Positions 34,465-45,196 of a stretch of DNA of 64,000 nt are shown here, one piece after another (the first letter of the stretch is position 1; each line of letters begins with the position of its first letter). The stretch spans positions 27,967 to 91,966 of the forward strand of contig NZ_JAPRAT010000012.1 of assembly GCF_026805325.1 (NCBI RefSeq), given 5' to 3'. Position numbers and translations under genes: made by a program. The notes beneath the pieces were generated by a model. The model made no database searches, had not been told where the DNA came from, and saw only the letters and a program-made list of their open reading frames with translations. The stretch is from Natronobacillus azotifigens. Its GTDB lineage: Bacteria; Bacillota; Bacilli; Bacillales; Amphibacillaceae.

Positions 34465-36519
34465 ATGAAAATAGGAAAAAGGTTGAAAGATGGTTTCAGT
34501 CTTTTGAAGCGAAGTAATAAAAAAAGCGCAAAAAAAGTGCGTATAAAAGACAAGCAAAGTAAAAAGAAAATGAAACTAAAATCTAAATTAATTATCTCTT
34601 TTATTTTGTGTAGTGTAATTCCAAGTATTATTGTTGCCTCGTTTGTCTTTCTAGCATCAAGAAATGCAATTGAGGACAAAGTAACAGATTTAACAGAAGA
34701 GGTAAGTGTTCAGTTAACCCATAATATTAATACAATGATAGATCAGACAGAAAGGCTTATGTACATACCTGTTGGTAATCAACGTTTTATGAGTAATATT
34801 AGACGAGACGATCTGACAGATAATGAAAAAGCAGCGCTTGCTCGAAGTGCTTCAGATGAGTTTTCAAGTATGATCCATTTGAATACTCATATTGATAATT
34901 TCTTTTTTGTTAATAATGAGGGAGAGATATATGGTAGGAATATTTCCTCTGGCTTTTCTTTTGAAAGTTTTATGGAGGAAAACATATTAGAACAATTAGA
35001 AGAAAAGGAATATTTGTGGATTTCTAATTTTAGCAATGACCTTGATCATATCTACATTTTTCAAGGAGTGAAAAATAATTTCAACCGAACGGTAGGAGCT
35101 TTTGTCATTACTGTAGATCGATCTTTCTTTAATGAAACATTTGATTTGTTAGGAGGTGCGGATCAAAAAGAAGTTTATATTATCGATGACTTAAACAGAA
35201 TTGTTGTAAGTAACTTAGAACAAGCAACTGGTAACGAATGGATAGAAGATGCTAGTTTGGTAGAAACAGATGAATTCCTTTATTCAATTAATGAAACTAT
35301 AAATGACTGGAATGTGATCATTAAGACGAATAGAGATTATTTAATGAGTGAAATCAATCAAGTTGTTAATTATGTTTACGTTGTCGTAGCCATTTTTATT
35401 ATTTTATCTATTATAGCTGGACTAATCATTACTTTAAGCGTAACGAAACCAATTAATAAAATAGTACTTCTAATGAAGAAGGCAGAACAAGGGGATTTAA
35501 CCGTTAGATCTTCTTACACGTATAACAATGAAGTTGGAGCACTGGGCTTAAGCTTTAATACAATGTTACAAAAGATAAAGGATATTTTAAAGGAAAGCAA
35601 AAATGTGTCGAACTTCGCATCCGATAGTGCAGATAAATTAAAAACTTTCTCAAATGAATCTGCAGATATAACAGGCCAAATTGCACTAGCTATCGATGAA
35701 ATAGCGTCGGGTTCAGCAGAGCAAGTTAATCATGCAGAAAAATCTAATACAGAAATGCAAGAATTATCAAACCAGATTAAGGAAGTGGAAGGAAATGTCA
35801 TTAATGTTTCTAATGCAACAAATAAAACGAAAGAATTAAGTGGACAGTCGATAAATAATATAAAATTATTAACGGATAAAAATGAAGAAATGGGATCGAA
35901 TATCTCGCAAGTAGACGAATCTATTATCCGGTTATCAAATGATATTTTAGAAATTAAAGAAATAATGAAATTAATCAAAGGTATCAGTGATCAAACTAGT
36001 TTACTTTCATTAAATGCAAGTATTGAAGCTGCCAGAGCTGGAGAAGCTGGGAAAGGTTTTGCGGTAGTTGCTCAGGAAGTTCGTAAGTTATCTGAAGAAT
36101 CTAGTGATTCTACGATGAAGATAGAATCAGTGATTGACAAAATTTTGAATCAAACAGACTTATCAGTTAACCTTGTTAAGAAATCAATGAATCTGTATGG
36201 GGAACAAACAGATTCGATCAAAAAGACAAAATCTTCATTTGAGCAGATTATTGTTGATACAAGCTCTATTATTGGTGAAGTAGTGTCCATTGAATCTGCT
36301 ATTAAGAAAATTACAGATGCAAAAGACAAAGTAGAAAGTTCAATTGGTGAAATGGTAGAAGTTTCAGAAGTTGCATCATCTAATACAGAGGAAGTAACTG
36401 CTACCACTCAAGAACAGGCTAAAGCGGCTGAAACATTAGGTTCTTTAGCGGAAGACTTAGTTAAAATAATCTCAGATTTAGAAAATAAAATTAACTCATT
36501 TATTCTTGAAGAAGATTAA
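34465..36519 (+). CDS. Methyl-accepting chemotaxis protein with extracellular sensor domain
   Basis: A 684-residue chemoreceptor. A basic N-terminal tail of about 40 residues precedes transmembrane helix 1 (about 41-64). An extracellular sensor domain of about 235 residues, dCache-like in size, is followed by helix 2 (about 302-326), a HAMP domain ([20 protein letters not shown]) and the signalling hairpin with [25 protein letters not shown] at 34451-34456 favours the AUG at 34465 over the GTG at 34456. Flanked by mannan catabolic genes, it may guide cells towards mannan sugars; this is inference only. Confidence 0.88.
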   Translation: MKIGKRLKDGFSLLKRSNKKSAKKVRIKDKQSKKKMKLKSKLIISFILCSVIPSIIVASFVFLASRNAIEDKVTDLTEEVSVQLTHNINTMIDQTERLMYIPVGNQRFMSNIRRDDLTDNEKAALARSASDEFSSMIHLNTHIDNFFFVNNEGEIYGRNISSGFSFESFMEENILEQLEEKEYLWISNFSNDLDHIYIFQGVKNNFNRTVGAFVITVDRSFFNETFDLLGGADQKEVYIIDDLNRIVVSNLEQATGNEWIEDASLVETDEFLYSINETINDWNVIIKTNRDYLMSEINQVVNYVYVVVAIFIILSIIAGLIITLSVTKPINKIVLLMKKAEQGDLTVRSSYTYNNEVGALGLSFNTMLQKIKDILKESKNVSNFASDSADKLKTFSNESADITGQIALAIDEIASGSAEQVNHAEKSNTEMQELSNQIKEVEGNVINVSNATNKTKELSGQSINNIKLLTDKNEEMGSNISQVDESIIRLSNDILEIKEIMKLIKGISDQTSLLSLNASIEAARAGEAGKGFAVVAQEVRKLSEESSDSTMKIESVIDKILNQTDLSVNLVKKSMNLYGEQTDSIKKTKSSFEQIIVDTSSIIGEVVSIESAIKKITDAKDKVESSIGEMVEVSEVASSNTEEVTATTQEQAKAAETLGSLAEDLVKIISDLENKINSFILEED

Positions 36520-36543
36520 AGTATTCCTTTTACATTGTAATGA

Positions 36544-36579
36544 AAAATACCGCTTAATAAGTATTTTAAGCGGTATTTT
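36544..36579 (+). terminator. Rho-independent terminator after the chemoreceptor gene
   Basis: A perfect 12-bp stem AAAATACCGCTT / AAGCGGTATTTT with a 12-base loop, T-rich 3' side. Confidence 0.85.
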
Positions 36580-36652
36580 GTCTTGAACATTATCAATCAG
36601 TAAGAATCAATAGTGATGAACTGTCTATAAATGATTAAAAGGAGAGCTGACA

Positions 36653-38884
36653 ATGCCGATTATTGTTAATGAAAAAAATTTAGAGTTTCACCTATTTAAT
36701 AATGAAATTAGTTATATTTTTCGAGTGTTAGAAAAAAGTAAACACTTAGAGAACCTTTATTATGGAAAAAGAATACAACATCGCGAGTCATTTTCGCATT
36801 TAATTGAAAGAGATGTACGGCCATCATGTAACTTGTTTGAGGGAGATCACACATCTAGTTTAGAACATATAAAACAAGAGTATCCTAGTTATGGATCGAC
36901 AGATTATCGTTACCCTGCTCATATGATAACGAATCAATTAGGAAGTAAAATTACCAATTTTCAATACAGAGGTTTTGAAGTAATTGAAGGTAAACGGGAT
37001 ATGAATGGTTTACCAGCAGTATATGTTGAAAATAATGTAGAGGCTCAAACGTTAGAAGTAACATTGTTTGATGAAGTATTAGCTTGTGAATTGGTATTAT
37101 CATACACTATATTTGAAGATAAAAATGTAATTTGCCGTAATGCATCATTTAAAAATATCGGAAAGGAGAACTTTTATCTTGATACTGCCATGAGCGCAAG
37201 TGTAGACCTCCCAGACGATAATTATGAAATGATCCATTTAGCTGGTGCATGGGCTCGAGAAGCACATGTGCAAACGAGTCAGTTGTCTAAAGGAGTACAG
37301 TCTATTTACAGTTCTCGAGGAGCTAGTAGTCATGTTCATAACCCATTTTTCGCATTAAAGCGTCCTGATACATCCGAAAATCAAGGCGAAGTTTATGGTT
37401 TCAGTCTAATTTATAGTGGGAATTTTCTTGGTCAAGTTGAAGTTGATACGTATGATGTAACAAGAGTAATGATGGGGATTAACCCATTTCAATTTAAATG
37501 GCGCCTAAAACCTAGCGAAACTTTTCAAACACCAGAATGTGTCATGGTCTACTCCTCAAATGGATTAAATGATATGAGCCAAACATATCATGATATTTAT
37601 CGTACTCGTCTCGTTAGAGGCTATTGGAGAGATAAAATCCGTCCTATCTTAATTAATAACTGGGAGGCAACTTATTTTGAGTTTAATGAAGATAAAGTAA
37701 TGAAGATTGCAGAAACTGCTAATGAACTAGGCATTGAACTTTTTGTATTGGATGATGGATGGTTTGGAGAAAGGAATTCAGATAATAGTTCACTAGGTGA
37801 TTGGTTTGAAAATAAAGAAAAACTGCCTAATGGTATGGAAGGATTAGCGGAAAAAATCACAAACTTAGGGATGAAATTCGGACTTTGGTTTGAACCAGAG
37901 ATGATTTGTAAAGATACAAAACTATTTCAAGATCACCCAGATTGGATGATTAAAACACCTAATCGAGATGCTTCGCATGGACGTAATCAATTTATACTTG
38001 ACTTCTCTCGTGATGAAGTTGTTGATCACATTTTTACTTTAATGGATAAAACACTAGAAAAGTCAGATATATCCTATATTAAATGGGATATGAACCGTTA
38101 TATTACGGAGCCATATTCATTAGATTTAGAAATTGACCAACAAGGAGAGTTTTTCCATCGATATATTTTAGGTGTGTATAAGCTGTATGAGAAATTAATA
38201 AAGAAGTATCCAAAAATCCTTTTTGAATCTTGTGCAGGTGGTGGCGGACGTTTCGATCCTGGGATGTTATACTATGCACCTCAAGCATGGACGAGTGATG
38301 ATACAGATGCAGTGGAGCGTCTCAAGATTCAATACGGGACTTCAATGGTTTATCCATTATATTCAATGGGAGCTCATGTTTCCGAGGTACCTAATCATCA
38401 AGTTGGACGTACAACTTCTATTGAATCAAGAGCGAATGTTGCTTATTTTGGCACGTTCGGATACGAAATGGACATTACAAAATTAGATGATGTTGAAAGA
38501 GAAAAAATAAAAGAACAAGTTTCGTTCTTTAAAGAGAAACGAAAATTAATTCGTGATGGCCGGTTTTATCGTTTGTTAAGCGCTTTTGAATCAAATGAAG
38601 TCTCTTGGATGGTTGTGTCAGAAGACAAAAAAGAAGCGATTGTTGGTTACTATAAAGTGCTTTCTAAACCTAACGATAAGTATTATCGAATAAAATTAGT
38701 CGGGTTAGATCCTGAGAAACTTTATTTAATTGAAGGCAGAGAAACGCTACACTATGGTGATGAGTTAATGAATGTCGGGATTATATTAGGCGAAAATTAT
38801 ACTGATAGAGCAGGTGAGTTTTGGTCCAAAGAGAAAACAGAAGACTTTTCTTCAGCAATATTTACAATTAGAGAAACTATATAA
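36653..38884 (+). CDS. GH36 alpha-galactosidase (first copy), cytoplasmic
   Basis: A 743-residue enzyme that removes alpha-1,6-galactose from galactomannan oligosaccharides. The domain order is the GH36 beta-supersandwich (about 1-320), the TIM barrel (about 330-640) and a C-terminal beta domain. The nucleophile is Asp479 (YIKWDMNRY) and the acid/base Asp549 (TSDDTDA) after SCAGGGGRFDPGM. It lacks a signal peptide, so it works on imported substrates. AAAGGAGAG is the ribosome site. A second GH36 gene at 45197 has the same layout but a clearly diverged sequence. Confidence 0.93.
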   Translation: MPIIVNEKNLEFHLFNNEISYIFRVLEKSKHLENLYYGKRIQHRESFSHLIERDVRPSCNLFEGDHTSSLEHIKQEYPSYGSTDYRYPAHMITNQLGSKITNFQYRGFEVIEGKRDMNGLPAVYVENNVEAQTLEVTLFDEVLACELVLSYTIFEDKNVICRNASFKNIGKENFYLDTAMSASVDLPDDNYEMIHLAGAWAREAHVQTSQLSKGVQSIYSSRGASSHVHNPFFALKRPDTSENQGEVYGFSLIYSGNFLGQVEVDTYDVTRVMMGINPFQFKWRLKPSETFQTPECVMVYSSNGLNDMSQTYHDIYRTRLVRGYWRDKIRPILINNWEATYFEFNEDKVMKIAETANELGIELFVLDDGWFGERNSDNSSLGDWFENKEKLPNGMEGLAEKITNLGMKFGLWFEPEMICKDTKLFQDHPDWMIKTPNRDASHGRNQFILDFSRDEVVDHIFTLMDKTLEKSDISYIKWDMNRYITEPYSLDLEIDQQGEFFHRYILGVYKLYEKLIKKYPKILFESCAGGGGRFDPGMLYYAPQAWTSDDTDAVERLKIQYGTSMVYPLYSMGAHVSEVPNHQVGRTTSIESRANVAYFGTFGYEMDITKLDDVEREKIKEQVSFFKEKRKLIRDGRFYRLLSAFESNEVSWMVVSEDKKEAIVGYYKVLSKPNDKYYRIKLVGLDPEKLYLIEGRETLHYGDELMNVGIILGENYTDRAGEFWSKEKTEDFSSAIFTIRETI

Positions 38885-38897
38885 TCATAGTGCAATA

Positions 38898-38936
38898 AAG
38901 AAGAGAGCGGATGTTGTAGAGCTTCTCTTCTTTTTT
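38898..38936 (+). terminator. Rho-independent terminator after the first GH36 gene
   Basis: AAGAAGAGA pairs with TCTCTTCTT and is followed by a T-run. Confidence 0.8.
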
Positions 38937-39020
38937 CTATTGATCAAAATTAAACCTGTTCCAAACTTTGGTGAATATTCCGTGGAATGAAGTGTAGTGA
39001 AATGCTAGACTTCTTAATTT

Positions 39021-39069
39021 AACTAAACGATAACTAATAGTTGACTTAATAATTTAAAAAATATATAGT
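39021..39069 (+). promoter_or_regulatory. Operator and promoter upstream of the double-GH26 mannanase gene
   Basis: Operator-like AACTAAACGATAACTAA (39021-39037) directly precedes TTGACT (39041-39046), a 17-base spacer and TATAGT (39064-39069). This implies a leader of about 250 bases. The operator is upstream of the -35 box, unlike at the transporter promoters. Other promoters nearer the gene cannot be excluded. Confidence 0.6.
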
Positions 39070-39287
39070 TATTATGTAACTAAAATTAAGTAATATTTCA
39101 GTCATTTATAAAGTTTAATAAATGCTATGCTTATTTTAGTTATTTCGTGCACCTATAGTAACTATCTTTAACCCCTTTAAGGTAGTTTCTAAGATCATGT
39201 TAGTAGTTTTCCATCTTTGTTTTATGCAATTTGTTAAATAGGAGGAGGGATAATACCAATTTATGAAGAGCTTTTGTACATTTTACC

Positions 39288-39302
39288 CCTAAATGTAAGC
39301 GT
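39288..39302 (+). promoter_or_regulatory. CRE-like site before the double-GH26 gene
   Basis: The stretch around ATGTAAGCGTTTTAA differs from the CcpA consensus WTGNAANCGNWNNCW at one position. It lies about 30 bases before the start codon, so it could act as a transcription roadblock. Bounds are approximate by a few bases. Confidence 0.45.
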
Positions 39303-39327
39303 TTTAAAAAACTGCAAGGAGGATAAC

Positions 39328-42300
39328 ATGAAAATAAATTACAAAAAATCACTTTCGGTTTTATTAATATTCACCATATTGTTTTCTATGATGCCGACGA
39401 ATATTTTGGCGAATTCTTCAGTAGAAGAAGGGCGAGTATTAAAGATCTCTGACCCAGATGCAACTCAATTTACTAAGGAATTATTTGCTTATCTTCAAGA
39501 TGTAAGTGATGATGAAGTTTTATTTGGTCAACAACACGCTACAGATGAAGGATTAACGATTAAACCAGAAGATGGTGATGTTAACTTTGTGGGATCAACC
39601 CAGTCTGAAGTGAAAAATGCTGTTGGAGATTACCCAGCTGTATTTGGTTGGGATACAAATAGTTTAGATGGTAGAGAAAGACCAGGTAATGCAATCGATG
39701 ATGTTCCATTATCTCAGGAGGAAAGAACACAAAACCTTGCTGAATCAATGATTACAGCACATGAGTTAGGTGGAATCGTTACACTTAGTATGCACCCTGA
39801 CAATTTTGTAACGGGTAATTACTATGGGGATACAGACGGTAATGTTGTACAAGCCATTTTACCAGGTGGAACACATCATGACGACTATAATGAGTGGCTA
39901 GATAATATTGTTGATTTATCTCATTTGGTTAAAGATGAAGATGGAAATCATATTCCTATTATTTTCCGTCCGTTCCATGAACAAACAGGTTCTTGGTTCT
40001 GGTGGGGAGCGTCCACAACAACACCTGAACAATATAAAGCGATTTTTAGATATACAGTTGAATACTTAAGAGAGCACAGTGCTAACAACTTCCTTATAGG
40101 TTATTCACCGGGGGCTGGTCCTGCTGGTGATGTTGAGCGTTATTTTGAAACATATCCAGGCGATGATTATGTCGATATTTTGGGTATTGATAATTACGAT
40201 AACAAAAGCAATGCAGGTTCACAAGCATGGTTAGACGCGGTTGCAGAAGACTTAGCAATGCTTGCTATAGAAGCAGAAGCCAGAGGGAAAATTTCTGCAT
40301 TTACTGAATTCGGATATAGTGCTACGGGAATGAATGAAGAAGGAAATAATCTTTCTTGGTGGGAAGATTTATTAGATGCAATCATGAATCACCCGGATTA
40401 TCCAGAAGCAGCAAATACGGCATATATGTTAACTTGGGCTAACTTTGGATTCCCTAACAATATGTATGTTCCTTATCGAGATATACATGGTGATTTAGGT
40501 GGAAATCACGAACTTTTGGAAACATTCCAAGCTTTCCATGATGACGAGAAGTCTTTATTTACTGAACAAGTAAAAGGTCATGTTTACAACACAGGTGAGA
40601 ATTTTGTAGTGGCAGAACATGAAAGTGTAGCATACACGTTATCACCGACTAATGGAGATGCGATTACAGATAACACTGTTACGATTCGTACGCGAGTTGT
40701 TAATGATGATGATGCGAAGGTAACTTATAGTGTAGAAGGTTCAGAAGAAGTAGAAATGAACTTTGATGGTCAATACTATACTGCAGATTGGACTCCAAGC
40801 GCAGCATTAAATGGTGGTACTGCGGATATTACGGTACGCTACTATGATGGTTCTGATAATCTAGTAAGTGAAGAGGTTATTCGTACGTACTTAAGAGTTT
40901 CCGAGATTTTAGTTGATGAAATTACATTTGATGAAGATACAGAAGGTGCCCTAAACAAAGGAACGTGGCCAGAAGATGGCGTTGACTTTGAACTCTCACA
41001 TGCTGAATTAGGTGAAGATGGAAAACTTGCACTTTCCGTTTCTGGTATGCCTGCCGATGAGTGGTGGCAAGAATTAAAAATCGGTTTTGCGGATTTATCT
41101 CATATTGATTTTGATTTAGTAAATCAAGTGAAACTAGATGTATTAATTCCAGGATCAGCTGGTGATGGTGCATTAGTAAGTACTGCTCTAGCAGCCGATG
41201 GTGAAACAAAATATGGTGAAGGTTCTACAGAGCAAAACGTTTCTGATCTTGAAACGGTGGAAGTTGATGGAGCGGAATATAAACTTTATGAAGCTACTAT
41301 CAATTTAGACGATACGATTACAGAGGGAACTGAGTTTGGACTTATTGGAAAACAATTAGACTTTACTGACACGTTCTATTTAGACAATATACAATTTGTA
41401 AACGCATACGTTGAAGCTCCAGCTGATCCTTTATTAGTTGATGATTTTGAAGGATACCTTGGTGACAATGATTTATTAAACCGTAACTATTCAACTAATG
41501 GTGATCCAATTTCATTATCATTAACTCCTGACCACAAAAATAGTGGTGAGTACGGCCTTCAGTATGATTGGACAATTGGTAGTCAAGGCTACTCTGGAAG
41601 GCAAACATCTTTAGGACCAGTAGATTGGTCTGGTACAAATGCATTCCAATTCTGGTTAAAGCATGATGAATACCCAGGAAACCACCTAACGGTTCAAATT
41701 CAGCTAGGTGGAGTGAGCTTTGAAACTGAAATCGATTTAGAAGAAAGCTTTGAAGGACTAGTTACAATTCCGTTTGCCGATTTTGCACCAGCACATTGGG
41801 AAGGAAATCAAGACGCGATAATTGATACTCCTAGATTAGAGCGCGTTAGTCAATTTGCTCTTTATATGGGTGGAGAACGAGGTAACGGTACATTATACTT
41901 TGATGATATAAGAGCAGTGAACGATGAAGACGCTCCTAAAGTACCTGAACGAGAAGTAGTTGGTGAAGTTGAACCAATTATCTACGACTTTGAATCTGAC
42001 CTAGATGGTTGGGGAGGAAGTACATCTTCGATCGTAGATGGAAACTTAGTTCATCCAATTGGTCTAGGTAATGCAGTGAAAACCGAAGTGAAGAAAACCT
42101 CTGGCTATGACTTAAGTGGACATAACTATATTGTAGCGACAGTAAAACATGATGAAGAAGGAACGTTCGGTGACGATCCTTTGAATGCTAAATTATTTAT
42201 TAAAACAGGTAGCGGTTGGGCTTGGGCTGATTCCGGAGACGTTAGTTTATCTTCTGATGAATATACCGAGATTGTATTCGATATTTCCGATAATGCTGCA

Positions 42301-45045
42301 AGAGAAAATGTTCAAGAAATTGGTCTTGAATTTACTGCACCAGAAGGAGCTGAAGGAACTACGAATGCATATATTGATTCGATTGAAATTTTAACAACAC
42401 TTGACGGAGTTCCTGAAATTGAATCAAGATACATTACTTTTGAAACAGAAGAGGATCTTGAAGGTTGGCAGCCAGAGGGTATTTATGTCGAAGATGGCAA
42501 TGTATTTATACAGGTAGATGGAGAAACAATGTTCCAAAATCAAACTGGCGATGATTTTTCTGATTATGCTACTATTACTGCCCGATTAAAAGTAGAAGAT
42601 ACAGATTCTTTAATTGCGAAACAATTTATCCAAACTGGAGAAGGTTGGACTTGGGTTGATGGTGGTGAAGTTACGATAGAGGCTGATGAATTCACAGAAA
42701 TTACTTTTGATATTTCACACATTTCTGATCGAGATAATGTAGGTGGATTTGGCATTCAGTTCCTTGGCAATGGCACTGCGATCGTTGAGCACTTTGTTTT
42801 AGAGCCTGCTGAAGAAGAAGTAATTGATGATAGCCGTCGTGAAGACCCTGACTATGATAACCGTGAATTTGAAGATGTTGTTGCAGAATTCACATTTGAT
42901 AATGACATGGAAGGCTTCTTCATTAAAGAAGAAGATAATAGATGGCAAGCAGAATTTGGCGATCCAAAAATCGAGCACAGCACAGAAGTAGGCAATGGAG
43001 CGTTACGTGTTAGTGCTGTAATTGACGAAATGTATAGCTGGCAAGAACTAAAAATGTCTGTAGAGCTTGACTTTTTAAGTGATGTAACGATGGTCACTTA
43101 TGACATGTTCTTAGAATTAGATTTATTAGAAGGACAAGGTGGTAGACCAATTAATCCGCATATTGCGTTAGATCCAGGCTGGGTAAAATACGGTGATGGT
43201 GAAAATGTGCGTAGAGTTAATGACTACCCAATCGTAACGTTTAATGACAAAGATTATATTAGAATTACAACAACAAACTATATTTTAGGTGATGCGAGTG
43301 GGCAAAACATCTTGAATATTAACTTTGTTGCTGATAACCTTCATTATGTAGGCCCAATATACATCGACAATGTCATTTTCCAAGATACTGAACTTGTTGG
43401 TGATTGGCCAGATCCAGATCTATTACCAGTAAAACAAGAAACAATTAATACTGATGACTTCGTATTGGATAATGTTAATCTAATCGATCCAAATGCAACA
43501 CCAGAAACACGATCTTTATATGCTTATTTACAAAACATTAGTAACAACCACATCCTATTTGGACACCAACATGCTACGACTCAAGGTGTAACATTTAGTG
43601 GTAGTGATGGTACGCAATCTGATGTATATAATTCCGTAGGTGAATTCCCAGCAGTTTATGGATGGGATACCTTGTCAATTGATGGACAAGAAGAGCCGAA
43701 CGGTATCTATGAAACTGCAGAAGTTATGAAATTAGCTTATGACAGAGGCGGTATTATTACGTTAAGTGCTCATATGAATAACTTCTACACAGGTGGAGAT
43801 TTCTATGATACTACTAGTGCAGCGGAACATATCTTACCAGGAGGAAGCCATAATGATGTGTATAAAGATTGGTTAGATAACTTAGCATACTTCGCGAATG
43901 ACTTATTAGTTGATGAAAATGGTAATAACATTCCTGTTATTTTCCGTCCATTCCACGAGCATAATGGAGGATGGTTCTGGTGGGGAACTCCTTACAACAC
44001 GAGTGAGGAAGACTTCATAGCGCTATGGCAATATACGGTGGAATATTTACGTGATGAGAAAGGCGTTAATAGCTTCTTATACGCGTATTCACCTAATGGT
44101 TACTTTGATGGTGACGAAGATGCATATTTCTTCGGATATCCAGGTGACGAATACGTTGATATCTTAGCGTTTGATCAATATGACAGAGACTTAACAGAAG
44201 AGTCTATGGACCGTCTTGTTGCAGATGCGGCGATGGTTGTAAGACTAGCAAACGAAAGAAATAAATTAGCAGCTCTTACAGAAGTTGGAGCAATGTACGA
44301 AAACAGTGGTCTGTGGCCAGACGGACATGAAAATGAAAATAAAAACAAAACTTGGTGGACAGATTTAGGAAATAAGTTGCAAGAAGATGAAGAAGCTCGT
44401 CAATTGGCTTACATGATGACGTGGAGAAATGGTGCGTTAAACCATATGTGGGTACCATATCGTAACCACTTCCTATTAGGAAACAGTGAAATGCTTGAAA
44501 ACTTCATTGAATTCTATAATGATGATTACACAGTATTTGGAGAGCGTTTAGGGAATGTTTATAACCTATTTGCTGAAACTGATGTTGAAGTACCAATTGA
44601 TATCCCTCAAGAGTTAATTGATGTTATTTCTGACTTAATTGACAGAATAGAAGAGTTAGAGAACAGTACAGAAGTAGCAGATCTTGAAGAGCTAGTAAGT
44701 GAGTTAGAGGGTGAACTTGAAAATCTTAAAGCTAAGTACGATGCTCTTGATGGAAAAGTTGATGGGCTAGAGCAACTAATCAATAATCTAGAGAATCAAG
44801 TAAATGAGTTAAAAGAAGGAATTTCTACTGAATCTGTTGATGATTCTCCTCCGAATGAAGGTAGTGGGTCACCAGAAGAAGTAGTCGAAACTGATTCGAA
44901 AGAAGACTCAACAGTAGAAAGCAAAGACGGAGATCAATTAGCTGATACAGCAACAAACATGTTCAACTATTTATTAGTAGGGATGTTATTACTACTAATT
45001 GGTGGTACAGTGTTCTTCAAATCAAGAAAGAAAGTTACTGAATAA
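39328..45045 (+). CDS. Surface-anchored multimodular mannanase with two GH26 catalytic domains
   Basis: A 1905-residue extracellular enzyme. The start at 39328 is set by AAGGAGG 5 bases upstream. Order: signal peptide (about 1-29); GH26 domain 1 (about 42-415; acid/base Glu218 in FRPFHEQTG, nucleophile Glu327 in FTEFGYS); Ig-like domain (about 431-525); CBM27-like module (about 527-693); CBM11-like module (about 701-865); two related beta-sandwich modules (about 882-1022 and 1034-1160) sharing KTGSGW-type motifs; a second CBM27-like module (about 1180-1356); GH26 domain 2 (about 1384-1745; Glu1544 in FRPFHEHNG, Glu1652 in LTEVG); a coiled coil (about 1768-1833); an acidic linker; LADTA (1871-1875), a membrane helix and KSRKK. 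Both catalytic pairs are intact. The binding-module family names are tentative. It is very acidic, fitting an alkaline habitat. Confidence 0.92.
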   Translation: MKINYKKSLSVLLIFTILFSMMPTNILANSSVEEGRVLKISDPDATQFTKELFAYLQDVSDDEVLFGQQHATDEGLTIKPEDGDVNFVGSTQSEVKNAVGDYPAVFGWDTNSLDGRERPGNAIDDVPLSQEERTQNLAESMITAHELGGIVTLSMHPDNFVTGNYYGDTDGNVVQAILPGGTHHDDYNEWLDNIVDLSHLVKDEDGNHIPIIFRPFHEQTGSWFWWGASTTTPEQYKAIFRYTVEYLREHSANNFLIGYSPGAGPAGDVERYFETYPGDDYVDILGIDNYDNKSNAGSQAWLDAVAEDLAMLAIEAEARGKISAFTEFGYSATGMNEEGNNLSWWEDLLDAIMNHPDYPEAANTAYMLTWANFGFPNNMYVPYRDIHGDLGGNHELLETFQAFHDDEKSLFTEQVKGHVYNTGENFVVAEHESVAYTLSPTNGDAITDNTVTIRTRVVNDDDAKVTYSVEGSEEVEMNFDGQYYTADWTPSAALNGGTADITVRYYDGSDNLVSEEVIRTYLRVSEILVDEITFDEDTEGALNKGTWPEDGVDFELSHAELGEDGKLALSVSGMPADEWWQELKIGFADLSHIDFDLVNQVKLDVLIPGSAGDGALVSTALAADGETKYGEGSTEQNVSDLETVEVDGAEYKLYEATINLDDTITEGTEFGLIGKQLDFTDTFYLDNIQFVNAYVEAPADPLLVDDFEGYLGDNDLLNRNYSTNGDPISLSLTPDHKNSGEYGLQYDWTIGSQGYSGRQTSLGPVDWSGTNAFQFWLKHDEYPGNHLTVQIQLGGVSFETEIDLEESFEGLVTIPFADFAPAHWEGNQDAIIDTPRLERVSQFALYMGGERGNGTLYFDDIRAVNDEDAPKVPEREVVGEVEPIIYDFESDLDGWGGSTSSIVDGNLVHPIGLGNAVKTEVKKTSGYDLSGHNYIVATVKHDEEGTFGDDPLNAKLFIKTGSGWAWADSGDVSLSSDEYTEIVFDISDNAARENVQEIGLEFTAPEGAEGTTNAYIDSIEILTTLDGVPEIESRYITFETEEDLEGWQPEGIYVEDGNVFIQVDGETMFQNQTGDDFSDYATITARLKVEDTDSLIAKQFIQTGEGWTWVDGGEVTIEADEFTEITFDISHISDRDNVGGFGIQFLGNGTAIVEHFVLEPAEEEVIDDSRREDPDYDNREFEDVVAEFTFDNDMEGFFIKEEDNRWQAEFGDPKIEHSTEVGNGALRVSAVIDEMYSWQELKMSVELDFLSDVTMVTYDMFLELDLLEGQGGRPINPHIALDPGWVKYGDGENVRRVNDYPIVTFNDKDYIRITTTNYILGDASGQNILNINFVADNLHYVGPIYIDNVIFQDTELVGDWPDPDLLPVKQETINTDDFVLDNVNLIDPNATPETRSLYAYLQNISNNHILFGHQHATTQGVTFSGSDGTQSDVYNSVGEFPAVYGWDTLSIDGQEEPNGIYETAEVMKLAYDRGGIITLSAHMNNFYTGGDFYDTTSAAEHILPGGSHNDVYKDWLDNLAYFANDLLVDENGNNIPVIFRPFHEHNGGWFWWGTPYNTSEEDFIALWQYTVEYLRDEKGVNSFLYAYSPNGYFDGDEDAYFFGYPGDEYVDILAFDQYDRDLTEESMDRLVADAAMVVRLANERNKLAALTEVGAMYENSGLWPDGHENENKNKTWWTDLGNKLQEDEEARQLAYMMTWRNGALNHMWVPYRNHFLLGNSEMLENFIEFYNDDYTVFGERLGNVYNLFAETDVEVPIDIPQELIDVISDLIDRIEELENSTEVADLEELVSELEGELENLKAKYDALDGKVDGLEQLINNLENQVNELKEGISTESVDDSPPNEGSGSPEEVVETDSKEDSTVESKDGDQLADTATNMFNYLLVGMLLLLIGGTVFFKSRKKVTE

Positions 45046-45196
45046 TATTATTAATAGAGCTCTCTTCCTAAAATTGGGAGGGGGTTCTAATCTATAATAA
45101 CTAAAAATAAGCTAGAGTCGTCTTTATTTTATCTAAACATAATTATCAATTGATTATTTATTCTTTATGTTCAATGTCTATTTAGCGGAGGTATTT

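Noticed and set aside
39328..45045. Two separate mannanase genes fused by error
   Set aside because: The frame is open throughout, without an internal ribosome site or signal peptide before the second GH26 domain, and the single anchor is at the end; a real fusion is more likely.
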